Assembly (NCBI RefSeq): GCF_000311785.1 | Contig: NZ_HE978545.1 | Location: 148,021-212,020 of the forward strand | Source of the DNA: Brevibacillus massiliensis | GTDB taxonomy: Bacteria > Bacillota > Bacilli > Brevibacillales > Brevibacillaceae | DNA length: 64,000 nucleotides | Direction: 5' to 3' | Part shown: positions 28,263 to 36,624 of the stretch, one piece after another | Numbering within the stretch: position 1 is the stretch's first letter | Layout: every line of letters begins with the position of its first letter | Position numbers and translations under genes: made by a program | The notes under the pieces: generated by a model | Database searches by the model: none | What the model was told of the DNA's origin: nothing | What the model saw: only the letters and a program-made list of their open reading frames with translations

Positions 28263-28681
28263 TGAAGCTGCTGCTGGATGGACTTTTGGTGATCGTTGGA
28301 CTTAGCGGTGGATTTGCTGTGGGCGGGGGGCTGGTCGCCTTCATCACGGTGCTCGATATCATCCCGAGGTTGACCCAATTGACGAATTCCCGCTCTTATA
28401 TTCGGGCGTACGAATGGGCGCTTATTTCCGGTGCGCTCTTTTTTACGGTGATCGATTTCTTCTCCCTCTCGTTTCGCTTGGCCGAGCTGGTGACTGCCCT
28501 CGTGGGACTGTTTGCCGGGGTATTTGTCGGGACGCTTGCGGCCGGCCTGACGGAAGTGCTGAATGTCTTTCCCATTTTGGCGAAGCGGCTTTCGATGACT
28601 GACTTTATCCTCTCTTTCTTGATGGCGATGGTGGCAGGCAAATTGCTTGGATCCTTGGTGCAGTGGCTTTTCCGCCTATGA
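28262..28681 (+). CDS. spoVAB: stage V sporulation protein AB
   Basis: 139-residue membrane protein with four hydrophobic helices ('IVGLSGGFAVGGGLVAFITV', 'YEWALISGALFFTVIDFF', and two more). ATG 28262 overlaps the spoVAA stop; GTG 28259 is an alternative one codon earlier. SpoVA complex component. Confidence 0.92.
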   Translation: MKLLLDGLLVIVGLSGGFAVGGGLVAFITVLDIIPRLTQLTNSRSYIRAYEWALISGALFFTVIDFFSLSFRLAELVTALVGLFAGVFVGTLAAGLTEVLNVFPILAKRLSMTDFILSFLMAMVAGKLLGSLVQWLFRL

Positions 28682-28780
28682 TTTGGCAGCAGGGGAGAGC
28701 TCATAGAACGGACAAGAGTAGGAAAAATATCGTAACGGAAGGGAAAGGGAAAATACCTTCAGAAAGGAAGTGGATGTTCA

Positions 28781-29266
28781 TTGGCAACCAAGACAAAACA
28801 AGATCCGGACCTAAAGATGACCAAAGCGCTCTATCAGCAGCATGCGGCGAAGTACCAGCCGCAGCGCAACGTCCTGCTGAACTCATGGCGTGCGTTTTGG
28901 GTCGGCGGTACGATCTGTCTTTTGGGACAGGTGATTCAGAAGTTCTATATGAGTGTCTTTGACTTCACGGATAAAACGGCGGGAAATCCGACGGTGGCGA
29001 CGCTGATTTTCATCTCTGTGCTGTTGACCGGTTTTGGCGTGTATGACAACATCGGGCAATACGCTGGAGCGGGATCGGCTGTTCCGGTTACCGGATTCGC
29101 CAATTCAATTGCTTCGGCTGCAATCGAACACCGCAGCGAAGGGTACGTGCTGGGGGTCGGAGGCAACATGTTTAAACTGGCCGGTTCGGTAATCGTCTTC
29201 GGCGTCGTAGCCGCATTTGTTGCAGCGTTGATCAAAACGCTGATGCGAATGATCTGGCCGGGCTGA
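28781..29266 (+). CDS. spoVAC: stage V sporulation protein AC
   Basis: 161-residue membrane protein with 'WRAFWVGGTICLLGQVIQKF', 'GFGVYDNIGQYAGAGSAVPV' and 'TGFANSIASAAIEHRSEGYV'. B. subtilis SpoVAC behaves as a mechanosensitive channel for dipicolinate. Start is TTG 28781 with GGAAG upstream. It is 100 bp after spoVAB; that gap shows no other gene. Confidence 0.95.
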   Translation: MATKTKQDPDLKMTKALYQQHAAKYQPQRNVLLNSWRAFWVGGTICLLGQVIQKFYMSVFDFTDKTAGNPTVATLIFISVLLTGFGVYDNIGQYAGAGSAVPVTGFANSIASAAIEHRSEGYVLGVGGNMFKLAGSVIVFGVVAAFVAALIKTLMRMIWPG

Positions 29267-29287
29267 TAGAAAGAGGGGGGGTTAAGT

Positions 29288-30316
29288 GTGAGCGTCGATC
29301 TTATGACAGCGCCGCGTTTGAGCCGTCAGACGTGGAAGTTCACCAGTGACGTCCGGATTCAATCGTCAGCTACGGCTGTAGGTCCCAAGGAAGCACAGGG
29401 ACCGCTCAAGGATACCTACGATAAAACCTATGACGACATGTACGCCGGCCGGGATTCCTGGGAGGCGGCAGAGCAGCGGTTGATGGAAGATGCGATCAGC
29501 ATCGCGATTGCCAAGGCGGGCCTGACCGCGGATCAAGTGGATTTGATCATGGCCGGAGATCTGCTCAATCAGAACATCACAGCCACCTTTACTGCTGAAA
29601 GCATCGGCATCCCGCTGATGGGCATGTACGGGGCATGCTCAACTTCGATGCTGACTCTTGCCAACGCGGCTGCACTGGTGAATGCCGGTTATGCCAACTC
29701 AATCGTCGCCGCCTGCAGCAGCCACAATGCGACGGCAGAGAAGCAGTACCGATATCCGACGGAGTACGGCGGACAAAAACCGCCGTCGGCCCAATGGACC
29801 GTGACCGGGGCGGGTGCGGCCGTAGTCGGCCAGGGGGGAACGGGGCCCCGCATCACTTATGCGACGATGGGCAAGGTGGTGGATATGGGGGTAAAAGATC
29901 CATTCGACATGGGGACGGCGATGGCTCCGGCGGCTGTTTCCACTCTGCTTGCCCATTTTCGCGATTGCGGACGCACGCCGCAAGATTACGATTTGATCGT
30001 GACCGGCGACCTCGCTGCCATTGGGTATCCGATCGCCAAAGCGATGTTGGCGAAAGAGGGGTATGACATGGATCAAGTGTACAACGATTGCGGTCTGATG
30101 GTGTATTCGCCGGATCAAGATGTGTTTGCCGGCGCCAGCGGCTGTGCCAGCAGTGCTGTGGTGACTTACGGATACATCATGGAGCAGATGTCTCAAGGCA
30201 AGCTGCAAAAAGTACTGGTGTGTGCGACGGGTGCCCTGCTGAGTCCGGTCAGCTATCAACAGGGAAAATCAATCCCGTGCATCGCCCATGCCGTAGCGCT
30301 GGAAGGGGGAGTATGA
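29288..30316 (+). CDS. spoVAD: stage V sporulation protein AD
   Basis: 342-residue thiolase-fold protein ('LMGMYGACSTSMLTLANAAA', 'VTGAGAAVVGQGG', 'VTGDLAAIGYPIAKAML'). In B. subtilis it is a soluble, membrane-associated SpoVA subunit that binds Ca-dipicolinate. GTG 29288 follows a long G-rich ribosome site. Confidence 0.95.
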   Translation: MSVDLMTAPRLSRQTWKFTSDVRIQSSATAVGPKEAQGPLKDTYDKTYDDMYAGRDSWEAAEQRLMEDAISIAIAKAGLTADQVDLIMAGDLLNQNITATFTAESIGIPLMGMYGACSTSMLTLANAAALVNAGYANSIVAACSSHNATAEKQYRYPTEYGGQKPPSAQWTVTGAGAAVVGQGGTGPRITYATMGKVVDMGVKDPFDMGTAMAPAAVSTLLAHFRDCGRTPQDYDLIVTGDLAAIGYPIAKAMLAKEGYDMDQVYNDCGLMVYSPDQDVFAGASGCASSAVVTYGYIMEQMSQGKLQKVLVCATGALLSPVSYQQGKSIPCIAHAVALEGGV

Positions 30317-30319
30317 CGC

Positions 30320-30670
30320 ATGGAATTCGTGATCGCCTTCGTCGTCGGCGGACTCATCTGTGTCATCGGCCAACTATTGATGGACGTCGGCAAGCTGACC
30401 CCGGCACATGTGATGAGCATGCTCGTAGTGGCCGGTGTCGTGCTTGATTTCTTCGGTTTTTACGACCCGTTTATCAAGTTTGCCGGTGCCGGTGCCACAG
30501 TGCCTATCACCAGCTTTGGGCACTCCCTGTACCACGGAGCGATAACCGAGGCAGAGCGGGATGGACTGGTCGGCATGATTACCGGGATTTTTGAGGTGAC
30601 AAGCGCCGGTATCTCGGCCGCAATCGTATTTGGTTTCCTCGCCGCGCTCGTCTTTAAACCAAGGAGTTGA
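30320..30670 (+). CDS. spoVAE: stage V sporulation protein AE (SpoVAEb)
   Basis: 116-residue membrane protein homologous to SpoVAC in its core ('[20 protein letters not shown]', '[20 protein letters not shown]'). Likely channel partner of SpoVAC in the inner spore membrane. Starts 3 nt after the spoVAD stop. Confidence 0.93.
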   Translation: MEFVIAFVVGGLICVIGQLLMDVGKLTPAHVMSMLVVAGVVLDFFGFYDPFIKFAGAGATVPITSFGHSLYHGAITEAERDGLVGMITGIFEVTSAGISAAIVFGFLAALVFKPRS

Positions 30671-30680
30671 AGAAGGAAGG

Positions 30681-31094
30681 ATGACTAATGGCGATTACGG
30701 GCGGGGAGCAGGCGAGCAGGCAATGTCGATCGTCACGCGCCATCCCGGCTTCCGGATTCTCGGCGTGCTGGCCGTCGCTTCCCATACGAGTTGGGCACGA
30801 GGCGTACGAGTAGACTGCTCGATAGACAATGCCGGCCGGATTGTCAAGGATGCTGTTGACAAGGACGGCTTTGCACGAAAACAGCTGGATAACCGGATCA
30901 TGGGTGATACTGTCGACATCCTTTCGGGATTGGCGGTTCCCAATGTCATCGGCATTGGCGATATCGGGAAAATGGCAGGGCGGGACAGTCTGCGCCGCGG
31001 TTGTCCCATTACGCGAAAAGCGGTCGAATGGATACTGGAAAGGAGCGGTCATCATGCCGGCAGAGGCCCGGGAGAAACATCCGATCACCCCTAA
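30681..31094 (+). CDS. SpoVAEa-like protein, short form
   Basis: 137 residues matching the C-terminal two-thirds of SpoVAEa: 'NGDYGRGAGEQAM', 'ILGVLAVASHT', 'VDCSIDNAGRIVKDAVDK', 'VIGIGDIGKMAGRD' and 'PITRKAVEWILERSGHH'. Family members are about 200 residues as I recall, with an extra N-terminal domain of some 75 residues that is absent here; there is no room for it because spoVAE ends 10 bp upstream. ATG 30681 has AAGGAAGG right before it. The 3' end overlaps spoVAF by 41 bp. SpoVAEa is a soluble protein of unknown role in germination. Confidence 0.75.
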   Translation: MTNGDYGRGAGEQAMSIVTRHPGFRILGVLAVASHTSWARGVRVDCSIDNAGRIVKDAVDKDGFARKQLDNRIMGDTVDILSGLAVPNVIGIGDIGKMAGRDSLRRGCPITRKAVEWILERSGHHAGRGPGETSDHP

Positions 31095-32523
31095 TATTGA
31101 AGAAAACCAACAGTATCTCAATCGGGTACTGGGAGTCGGCGTCAGTTATGACATGGGCGCACACGAGTGCAATATCGGCGACAAGCGGTGTCTGCTCTAC
31201 TACATCAACGGATTTGCCAACAGCGATCTGGTTACGATGATCATGCGCGATCTCAACGATGTAAAAAGCAGGGAACTGGCTGGCGATATGATCGAGCGCC
31301 TCTACCACAAGTACATCCCCTTTTTTCAATTAGCGAAGGTGAAGAACTCGGACGAGTTTGTCGACCAGATCCTCGCCGGGCAGGTGGGGATCGTTGTGGA
31401 GGGCGAGACGGTTGCTTTAATGCTGGACGTGCGGAAATACCCCAGCCGCAATCCGGAAGAACCGGATTTGGAAAGGGTGGTGCGAGGGGCGCATGACGGT
31501 TTTACGGAAACCCTGGTCATGAACACGGCGCTGACCCGTCGACGTATCCGGGATGACCGGCTTCGCTTTGAGGTTTTGCAGATTGGCGAACGGTCCAAGA
31601 CGGATGTTGCGATCGCTTATCTCGAGGATGTGGCCAATCCGGGCTTGGTAGAGGAGCTGCGCGAGAGGCTGAATGGTGTGAAGGTTGACGGCATTCCGAT
31701 GGCAGACAAGACAGTGGAAGAGTTTATCATCGGAAAAACCTGGAATCCGTTCCCAGTGGTCCGTTATACAGAACGTCCCGATGTGGCAGCGGTTCATTTG
31801 ATGGAAGGGCATGTCCTGATTTACGTCGACACCTCTCCGAGCGTGATAATCACGCCAACGACGTACTTTCACCATGTGCAGCACGCGGAGGAGTACAGGC
31901 AGACACCGATCGTCGGCGCCTATCTGCGCTGGATTCGCTTCTTTGGGATTGTCGCCTCGCTGATTCTTTTGCCGCTCTGGACGCTGTTGGTGCTGAACCC
32001 CGGCATGATCCCTTCATCGCTGTCGTTTCTCGGCATAAAAAAAGCAGGGCACATCCCGATTTTGGCGCAATTTTTGCTGGCCGAAGTGGGCGTGGATCTC
32101 ATGCGAATGGCGGCCATCCATACGCCGACGCCGCTGGCGACTGCCATGGGATTGGTCGCGGCGATCCTGATCGGTGAGGTTGCGATCAAGGCGGGATTGT
32201 TCGCCCCGGAGGTAATCCTCTACTTGGCGGTGGCAGCGATTGGCACATTCGCCACCCCCAGTTACGAATTGAGCCTGGCCAATCGCCTGGTCAGACTCGT
32301 CTTGTTGATCTTGGTTGGTTTACTCGGCGCTCCGGGTTTCGTTATCGGGATCGCTGCCGTCATCGTCTTGCTGGCGATGACCCGATCCCTGGAGACGCCG
32401 TATTTGTGGCCGCTGATCCCGTTTAACTACCAGGCCATGAAGGAAGTGATCATCCGTACGACGATGCCATCCAAAAAACTGCGGCCGAGTATCGTGAAAC
32501 CGCAAAATCCTTACCGGCGGTAG
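31054..32523 (+). CDS. spoVAF: stage V sporulation protein AF
   Basis: 489 residues of the GerA-A family: soluble N-terminal half and about five membrane segments from residue ~295 onward. Motifs include 'GHVLIYVDTSPSVIITPTTY', 'QTPIVGAYLRWIRFFGIVAS' and 'WPLIPFNYQAMKEVIIR'. B. subtilis SpoVAF pairs with FigP and amplifies the germination response. ATG 31054 with AAAGGAG upstream is preferred to upstream in-frame ATGs inside spoVAEa. Confidence 0.93.
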   Translation: MPAEAREKHPITPNIEENQQYLNRVLGVGVSYDMGAHECNIGDKRCLLYYINGFANSDLVTMIMRDLNDVKSRELAGDMIERLYHKYIPFFQLAKVKNSDEFVDQILAGQVGIVVEGETVALMLDVRKYPSRNPEEPDLERVVRGAHDGFTETLVMNTALTRRRIRDDRLRFEVLQIGERSKTDVAIAYLEDVANPGLVEELRERLNGVKVDGIPMADKTVEEFIIGKTWNPFPVVRYTERPDVAAVHLMEGHVLIYVDTSPSVIITPTTYFHHVQHAEEYRQTPIVGAYLRWIRFFGIVASLILLPLWTLLVLNPGMIPSSLSFLGIKKAGHIPILAQFLLAEVGVDLMRMAAIHTPTPLATAMGLVAAILIGEVAIKAGLFAPEVILYLAVAAIGTFATPSYELSLANRLVRLVLLILVGLLGAPGFVIGIAAVIVLLAMTRSLETPYLWPLIPFNYQAMKEVIIRTTMPSKKLRPSIVKPQNPYRR

Positions 32524-32547
32524 CTTCTCCGATCAGAAGAATATCCA

Positions 32548-32577
32548 TTGTCAACAAAATTCCGTCCATGTTATAGT
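32548..32577 (+). promoter_or_regulatory. sigma-A promoter upstream of lysA
   Basis: TTGTCA, 18-nt spacer, TATAGT. The transcript would start near 32585 and meet two hairpins before lysA. Confidence 0.6.
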
Positions 32578-32624
32578 ATAATTTAACGTGATAAAGTCCG
32601 CATGGTACGTTGGCAGCAAACATG

Positions 32625-32657
32625 ACAACTGGCGTGCTCTCACGTCAGTTGTTTTTT
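32625..32657 (+). terminator. first hairpin in the lysA leader, terminator-like
   Basis: ACAACTGGCGTG pairs with CACGTCAGTTGT (one G-U), CTCT loop, six T. It could end spoVA read-through or attenuate lysA. Confidence 0.8.
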
Positions 32658-32669
32658 GCCGCCTAAAAA

Positions 32670-32704
32670 TGCAGAAGTTTCAAGAAGACTTCTGCAGGTT
32701 TTTC
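32670..32704 (+). terminator. second hairpin in the lysA leader, terminator-like
   Basis: TGCAGAAGT pairs perfectly with ACTTCTGCA, 9-nt loop, then GGTTTTTC. It lies 12 nt after the first hairpin and 41 bp before the lysA start. Confidence 0.7.
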
Positions 32705-32745
32705 TTCTGTTCACGCAAGCGAGTCAGGAAGCAAGGGGGAAATGG

Positions 32746-34065
32746 ATGATGTTACTTCACGGTACCAGCCGTATCGATGAAAAAGGACAATTGGAGATCG
32801 GCGGCTGCAATGCAGTTGAGCTCGCCGCAGAATTTGGCACACCGCTTTTCGTGTATGACGAAGCGCAAATCCGCAGCAAGTGCCGCGCGTTCGTCACAGC
32901 GTTTCAAGAAAGTGGACTCGCTTTCCAAGTCGCTTATGCGAGCAAGGCATTTTGCACGATGGCCATGTGCAAATTGATCGAAGAAGAGGGGCTGTCGCTG
33001 GATGTTGTCTCCGGCGGGGAACTGTACACCGCTCTGGAGGCAGGATTTCCGGCAGAACGCATTCACTTTCACGGGAACAATAAATCGATAGAAGAGATGG
33101 AAATGGCGTTGGATACCGGGATCGGCTGTTTTGTCGCAGACAACTTTTACGAGCTGGGACTGCTAAACCAACTGGGCAAAGAGCGGGGAAAACAGGTAAA
33201 TGTGCTGCTGCGGATTACGCCCGGGGTGGAGGCGCATACGCATGAGTACATTTCAACGGGTCAACAGGATTCCAAATTTGGCTTTGACATGATGAGCGGA
33301 CAGGCGTTGGAAGCGATACAATTTGCGCTGAATGCGGAAGCGCTCCATCTGCTGGGTACGCATTGCCATATCGGATCGCAAATTTTTGAAACAAATGGAT
33401 TTGTCTTGACAGTAGAGCGGGTGATTTCGTTCCTCGCCGAGGCAAAGGCAAAACTGGGCTTTGAACCGGCTGTTTTGAACGTCGGCGGCGGTTTTGGCAT
33501 CTACTACGTGGAAGGCGATACGCCGCGAACTCCGGGCGAGTACGTCAAGGCGATTGCGACTACGGTCCGGCGCGAATGCGAAGAGCACGATTTGGCGCTG
33601 CCGGAGCTGTGGATCGAACCAGGACGCAGTATCGTCGGGGATGCCGGTACGACGCTTTACCGGATCGGCTCCACCAAGGAGATCCCCGGCATGCGCAAGT
33701 ACGTCGCGGTGGACGGCGGGATGACAGACAATCTTCGGCCGGCCCTGTATCAGGCCAAGTACGAAGCGGCCTTGGCCAATCGCATGCTGGACGAGGCAGA
33801 AGAGACCGTATCGATTGCCGGGAAGTGCTGCGAGTCGGGCGACATGTTGATTTGGGACATCCAATTGCCAAAGGTGCGGGCCGGCGACATCCTGGCTGTT
33901 CCCAGCACAGGGGCATACGGATACGCCATGGCAAACAATTACAATCGGATCGCCCGACCGGCCGTCGTGTTCGTCCGGGATGGACACGCCGAGTTGGTCG
34001 TCGAACGCGAACAGTTGTCAGACCTGGTTCGCCTGGATCGCCTGCCGAAGCGGATTAACCTCTGA
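32746..34065 (+). CDS. lysA: diaminopimelate decarboxylase
   Basis: 439-residue PLP enzyme making L-lysine from meso-diaminopimelate. PLP-binding Lys67 is in 'VAYASKAF'; other motifs are 'LLGTHCHIGSQIFE', 'LNVGGGFGIYY', 'EPGRSIVGDAG' and the catalytic cysteine of 'GKCCESGDML'. ATG 32746/32749 follows AAGGGGG; the longer frame from 32656 would cross the second hairpin. The spoVAF-lysA-ppi order is that of Bacillus, where lysA also has a sporulation-linked transcript. Confidence 0.95.
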   Translation: MMLLHGTSRIDEKGQLEIGGCNAVELAAEFGTPLFVYDEAQIRSKCRAFVTAFQESGLAFQVAYASKAFCTMAMCKLIEEEGLSLDVVSGGELYTALEAGFPAERIHFHGNNKSIEEMEMALDTGIGCFVADNFYELGLLNQLGKERGKQVNVLLRITPGVEAHTHEYISTGQQDSKFGFDMMSGQALEAIQFALNAEALHLLGTHCHIGSQIFETNGFVLTVERVISFLAEAKAKLGFEPAVLNVGGGFGIYYVEGDTPRTPGEYVKAIATTVRRECEEHDLALPELWIEPGRSIVGDAGTTLYRIGSTKEIPGMRKYVAVDGGMTDNLRPALYQAKYEAALANRMLDEAEETVSIAGKCCESGDMLIWDIQLPKVRAGDILAVPSTGAYGYAMANNYNRIARPAVVFVRDGHAELVVEREQLSDLVRLDRLPKRINL

Positions 34066-34125
34066 TCTTGCCTAGCTGAAAAAGAAGGGATAAGATAAAG
34101 AGATCACTGCAAAGGAGGCCGATCC

Positions 34126-34554
34126 ATGAAAACGGCTAAAATTACGCTTGAAAATGGCAAGGAAATCATCCTGGAATTGTATGATGAAGCTGCTCCCGGC
34201 ACCGTTGCCAACTTTGAAAAATTGGCCAATGAGGGCTTTTACAATGGGTTGACGTTTCACCGTGTCATCCCGGGCTTCGTCGCGCAAGGCGGCTGCCCGT
34301 ACGGTACCGGAACAGGCGGCCCCGGCTATACGATCAAGTGCGAAACTGCAGGAAACCCGCACAAGCACGTGCGCGGCGCCCTGTCCATGGCCCATGCCGG
34401 CAAGGACACCGGCGGCAGCCAGTTCTTTATCTGCTACGATGCTTTCCCCCACCTGGACGGTGTTCACACCGTGTTCGGCAAAGTGACGGAAGGCATGGAA
34501 CACGTGGACAACATCAAGCAAGGCGATCAGATGAAGGAAGTCAAAGTGGGGTAA
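34126..34554 (+). CDS. ppiB: peptidyl-prolyl cis-trans isomerase, cyclophilin type
   Basis: 142 residues. Cyclophilin signature '[13 protein letters not shown]', '[19 protein letters not shown]' and '[12 protein letters not shown]' are present with the active-site Arg of the first motif. Cytoplasmic (no signal peptide). AAAGGAGG precedes the ATG and a strong terminator follows. Confidence 0.95.
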   Translation: MKTAKITLENGKEIILELYDEAAPGTVANFEKLANEGFYNGLTFHRVIPGFVAQGGCPYGTGTGGPGYTIKCETAGNPHKHVRGALSMAHAGKDTGGSQFFICYDAFPHLDGVHTVFGKVTEGMEHVDNIKQGDQMKEVKVG

Positions 34555-34569
34555 ACCACGCCCCGAAAA

Positions 34570-34611
34570 CAATCGACATTAGCCGCCCACAGCTAGTGTC
34601 GATTGTTTTTT
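34570..34611 (+). terminator. Rho-independent terminator after ppiB
   Basis: CAATCGACATTAGC pairs with GCTAGTGTCGATTG (14 bp, one G-U) and six T follow. Confidence 0.92.
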
Positions 34612-34814
34612 ACTGCTTCAAGCGAAGCTTTTCTTACATACATCTGAAAAAAGGGAGGAGCTTATGGCGATACTCTTGCTATTTACGATGCATTGAGGAA
34701 ACTGAACGCGAACATCATGACACAGATCGATCAGAACGATAAAATCATCGAAGAAATTATCGAAAAACGAGCAAAAAGATGCGAGATATGCAGGTTATGA
34801 GGAAAAGCTTCGGT
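34612..34814 (+). other. possible remnant of a small gene in a gene-poor gap
   Basis: The 556-bp stretch between the ppiB terminator and the M50 protease gene has no intact gene I can support. GGGAGGAG is followed by ATG 34664, but that frame stops after 10 codons. After a one-base shift the reading frame continues as '...AIYDALRKLNANIMTQIDQN' and 'DKIIEEIIEKRAKRCEIC' to a TGA at about 34800. Codon use looks protein-like (charged, helical). This may be a frameshifted small gene; I do not recognise it. The repeat element starts 15 bp after its end. Confidence 0.25.
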
Positions 34815-35021
34815 GAGACCGAGAAAAATGGAGCGAGCGCAGGCCTTGGCAGCGCCCACCCAGTCGGAACGGAAAAAACGGCACACGCTTGTCGACCAAA
34901 TTCTACGTTGAGTTACTTCCGGAAATTTTTGGTCGACGTGCCGTTTTTTGGAGTGCAGACGGCCAGTCCAGCTTCCCCGCTGGCGAGCCACGAACGAAGC
35001 GAGCCCATTTTTCTCGGTCTC
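34815..35021 (+). repeat. near-palindromic repeat element, copy 1
   Basis: A 207-bp element present again at 48619-48826. The outer inverted ends are GAGACCGAGAAAAATGG (34815-34831) and CCATTTTTCTCGGTCTC (35005-35021), perfectly complementary. The inner stem pairs AAAAAACGGCAC (34873-34884) with GTGCCGTTTTTT (34938-34949), continued after a 6-nt bulge by GTCGACCAAA (34891-34900) with TTTGGTCGAC (34928-34937). A side hairpin CCAGC-TTCCCC-GCTGG is in the 3' half. Similarity between copies runs on about 20 bp past the right end (CCACGnACAATGTTC). No transposase and no target-site duplication were seen. Confidence 0.85.
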
Positions 35022-35167
35022 CACGGACAATGTTCTCAAAAATAAAGAGGCTGCGGGCGCTTTTTCCTGTGTTTTTGTCATGTCTTCTTGTCTCTACCTG
35101 ATCCAACTGGTATTCTATTAATTAGTGATTTTACGGTTTTGTAGATTTGGCAAACAGGAGGCCGGAC

Positions 35168-35839
35168 ATGGATCTATCCCAATTCTTGCACTTTGACTGG
35201 TATACGCTTCCGTTTCGCTTGATCGCCTTCGTGATTGCCTTTTCGCTGCACGAGTGGGCACACGCCTATGTGGCCTGGCGATTGGGCGATAATACGGCGC
35301 AGCGGGAAGGGCGGCTGACGATCAATCCGATCCCGCACATCGATCCGTTCGGCTTGCTGTTGATTCTCTTCGGGCCGTTCGGCTGGGCCAAGCCCGTTCC
35401 GGTCAATCCGTTCAACTTTCGCGGCAACAAGCGCCTGGGCATGGTCTGCGTCGCCGCTGCCGGCCCGTTTGTCAATCTGGTGTTGGCGTTTTTGTTTACG
35501 TTCATCTTCTTTCTGGTGTACAATTTCAGCCTTTTAAACGGCCTGCCGGATAAAGCAGTGGAAGCAATCCGATACACTCTGAGCTATAGCTTCATCATTA
35601 ACTGCGGTTTGCTCGTCTTCAATTTGCTGCCGATATCTCCTTTGGACGGTTCCAATATTCTCCGCTTTTTGGCGCCTAAAAGCTGGGGCGGATTCTTCTA
35701 TAAACTGGATCTCTACGGCCCCTGGATTCTCCTGCTGCTGGTCTTTATCCCTACGCTTAGAGCCTATGTGCTCGGCGTTCCGCTGATGTTCGTAACGACC
35801 GGAATCGAGAATGTCGTTCGAAATTTCTTGGGGATGTAA
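35168..35839 (+). CDS. site-2 protease family (M50) membrane metalloprotease
   Basis: 223 residues with about six membrane segments. Zinc motif 'LHEWAHAYVAW' (HExxH, near residues 31-35) and the second metal site 'NLLPISPLDGSNIL' define the family; 'FGWAKPVPVNPFNF' is also conserved. It resembles the YwhC/rhomboid-independent M50 group rather than SpoIVFB (no CBS domain). Substrate unknown. ATG 35168 has AGGAGG 5 nt upstream. Directly precedes scpA. Confidence 0.88.
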   Translation: MDLSQFLHFDWYTLPFRLIAFVIAFSLHEWAHAYVAWRLGDNTAQREGRLTINPIPHIDPFGLLLILFGPFGWAKPVPVNPFNFRGNKRLGMVCVAAAGPFVNLVLAFLFTFIFFLVYNFSLLNGLPDKAVEAIRYTLSYSFIINCGLLVFNLLPISPLDGSNILRFLAPKSWGGFFYKLDLYGPWILLLLVFIPTLRAYVLGVPLMFVTTGIENVVRNFLGM

Positions 35840-35856
35840 GGGAAGGGCGGAATGAC

Positions 35857-36624
35857 GTGTCGTACAGCATTAAACTGGATTCGTTTGAGGGACCGCTCGA
35901 TTTGCTGCTGCACCTGATCGACAAAGCGGAAGTCGACATTTATGACATCCCGGTCGCCGAGATTACAGAACAGTATCTGCAGACGATTCACGCCATGCAG
36001 GAGCTTCAGTTGGAGGTAGCGAGCGAGTTTGTGGTCATGGCAGCCACGCTGTTGTCCATCAAGAGCAAGATGCTGCTGCCGAAGAAGGAAGAACACGTGT
36101 TTCAACCGCTGCTGGACATCGAAGTGGAAGAAGTCGATCCCCGGGAAGAACTGGTACAGCGCCTCTTGGAATACAAGCGTTTCAAACTGATCGCCGAACA
36201 GCTGCGGGAGATGGAGACAGGGCGCAGCCAGGTCTTTACCCGCCCGGCGGAAGATCTGACGCCGTACATCCGGGAAGAGGAGCCTCCGGTAGTGGACGTT
36301 ACCCTTTACGATCTGATGTCGGCGCTGGAGAGGCTGCTCGCCCGCAAGCGGGATGCAGAACCCATGACGAAGGTATCGCGTGATGAGGTATCGATTAAGG
36401 ACCGAATGAAAGAGATCCGGCAGTTGCTGAGAGCAGGCGGCGGGATGATCCGGTTTTTCCAGTTGTTCTCTCCGTCTGCCAGCAGAACGGAAATTGTCAC
36501 TACTTTCTTGGCGCTGCTGGAGTTGATGAAGGCGAAGCAGGTGACGTGTGTGCAGAATCAATTGTTTACGGATATCTTGATCTGCGAGAGCCAGGCGGCA
36601 GGAGGTGATGCAGATGGATTATGA
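35857..36624 (+). CDS. scpA: segregation and condensation protein A
   Basis: 255-residue kleisin subunit of the SMC condensin. N-terminal 'LDSFEGPLDLLLHLIDKAEV' and 'AEITEQYLQTI' are typical, with a C-terminal winged helix ('EIVTTFLALLELMKAKQV'). With ScpB and Smc it compacts and segregates the chromosome. GTG 35857 follows GGAAGGGCGG. scpB starts 11 bp before its end. Confidence 0.94.
   Translation: MSYSIKLDSFEGPLDLLLHLIDKAEVDIYDIPVAEITEQYLQTIHAMQELQLEVASEFVVMAATLLSIKSKMLLPKKEEHVFQPLLDIEVEEVDPREELVQRLLEYKRFKLIAEQLREMETGRSQVFTRPAEDLTPYIREEEPPVVDVTLYDLMSALERLLARKRDAEPMTKVSRDEVSIKDRMKEIRQLLRAGGGMIRFFQLFSPSASRTEIVTTFLALLELMKAKQVTCVQNQLFTDILICESQAAGGDADGL

Noticed and set aside
32578..32745. lysine riboswitch in front of lysA
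   Set aside because: The leader is too short after the promoter and lacks the conserved lysine-riboswitch core; only two simple hairpins are present.
34779..35045. 88-codon rightward frame across repeat copy 1
   Set aside because: It simply reads through the inverted repeat; the copy 2 frame (48502-48915) has a similar peptide only because the DNA repeats. Differences between copies include an indel and do not favour silent codon changes.
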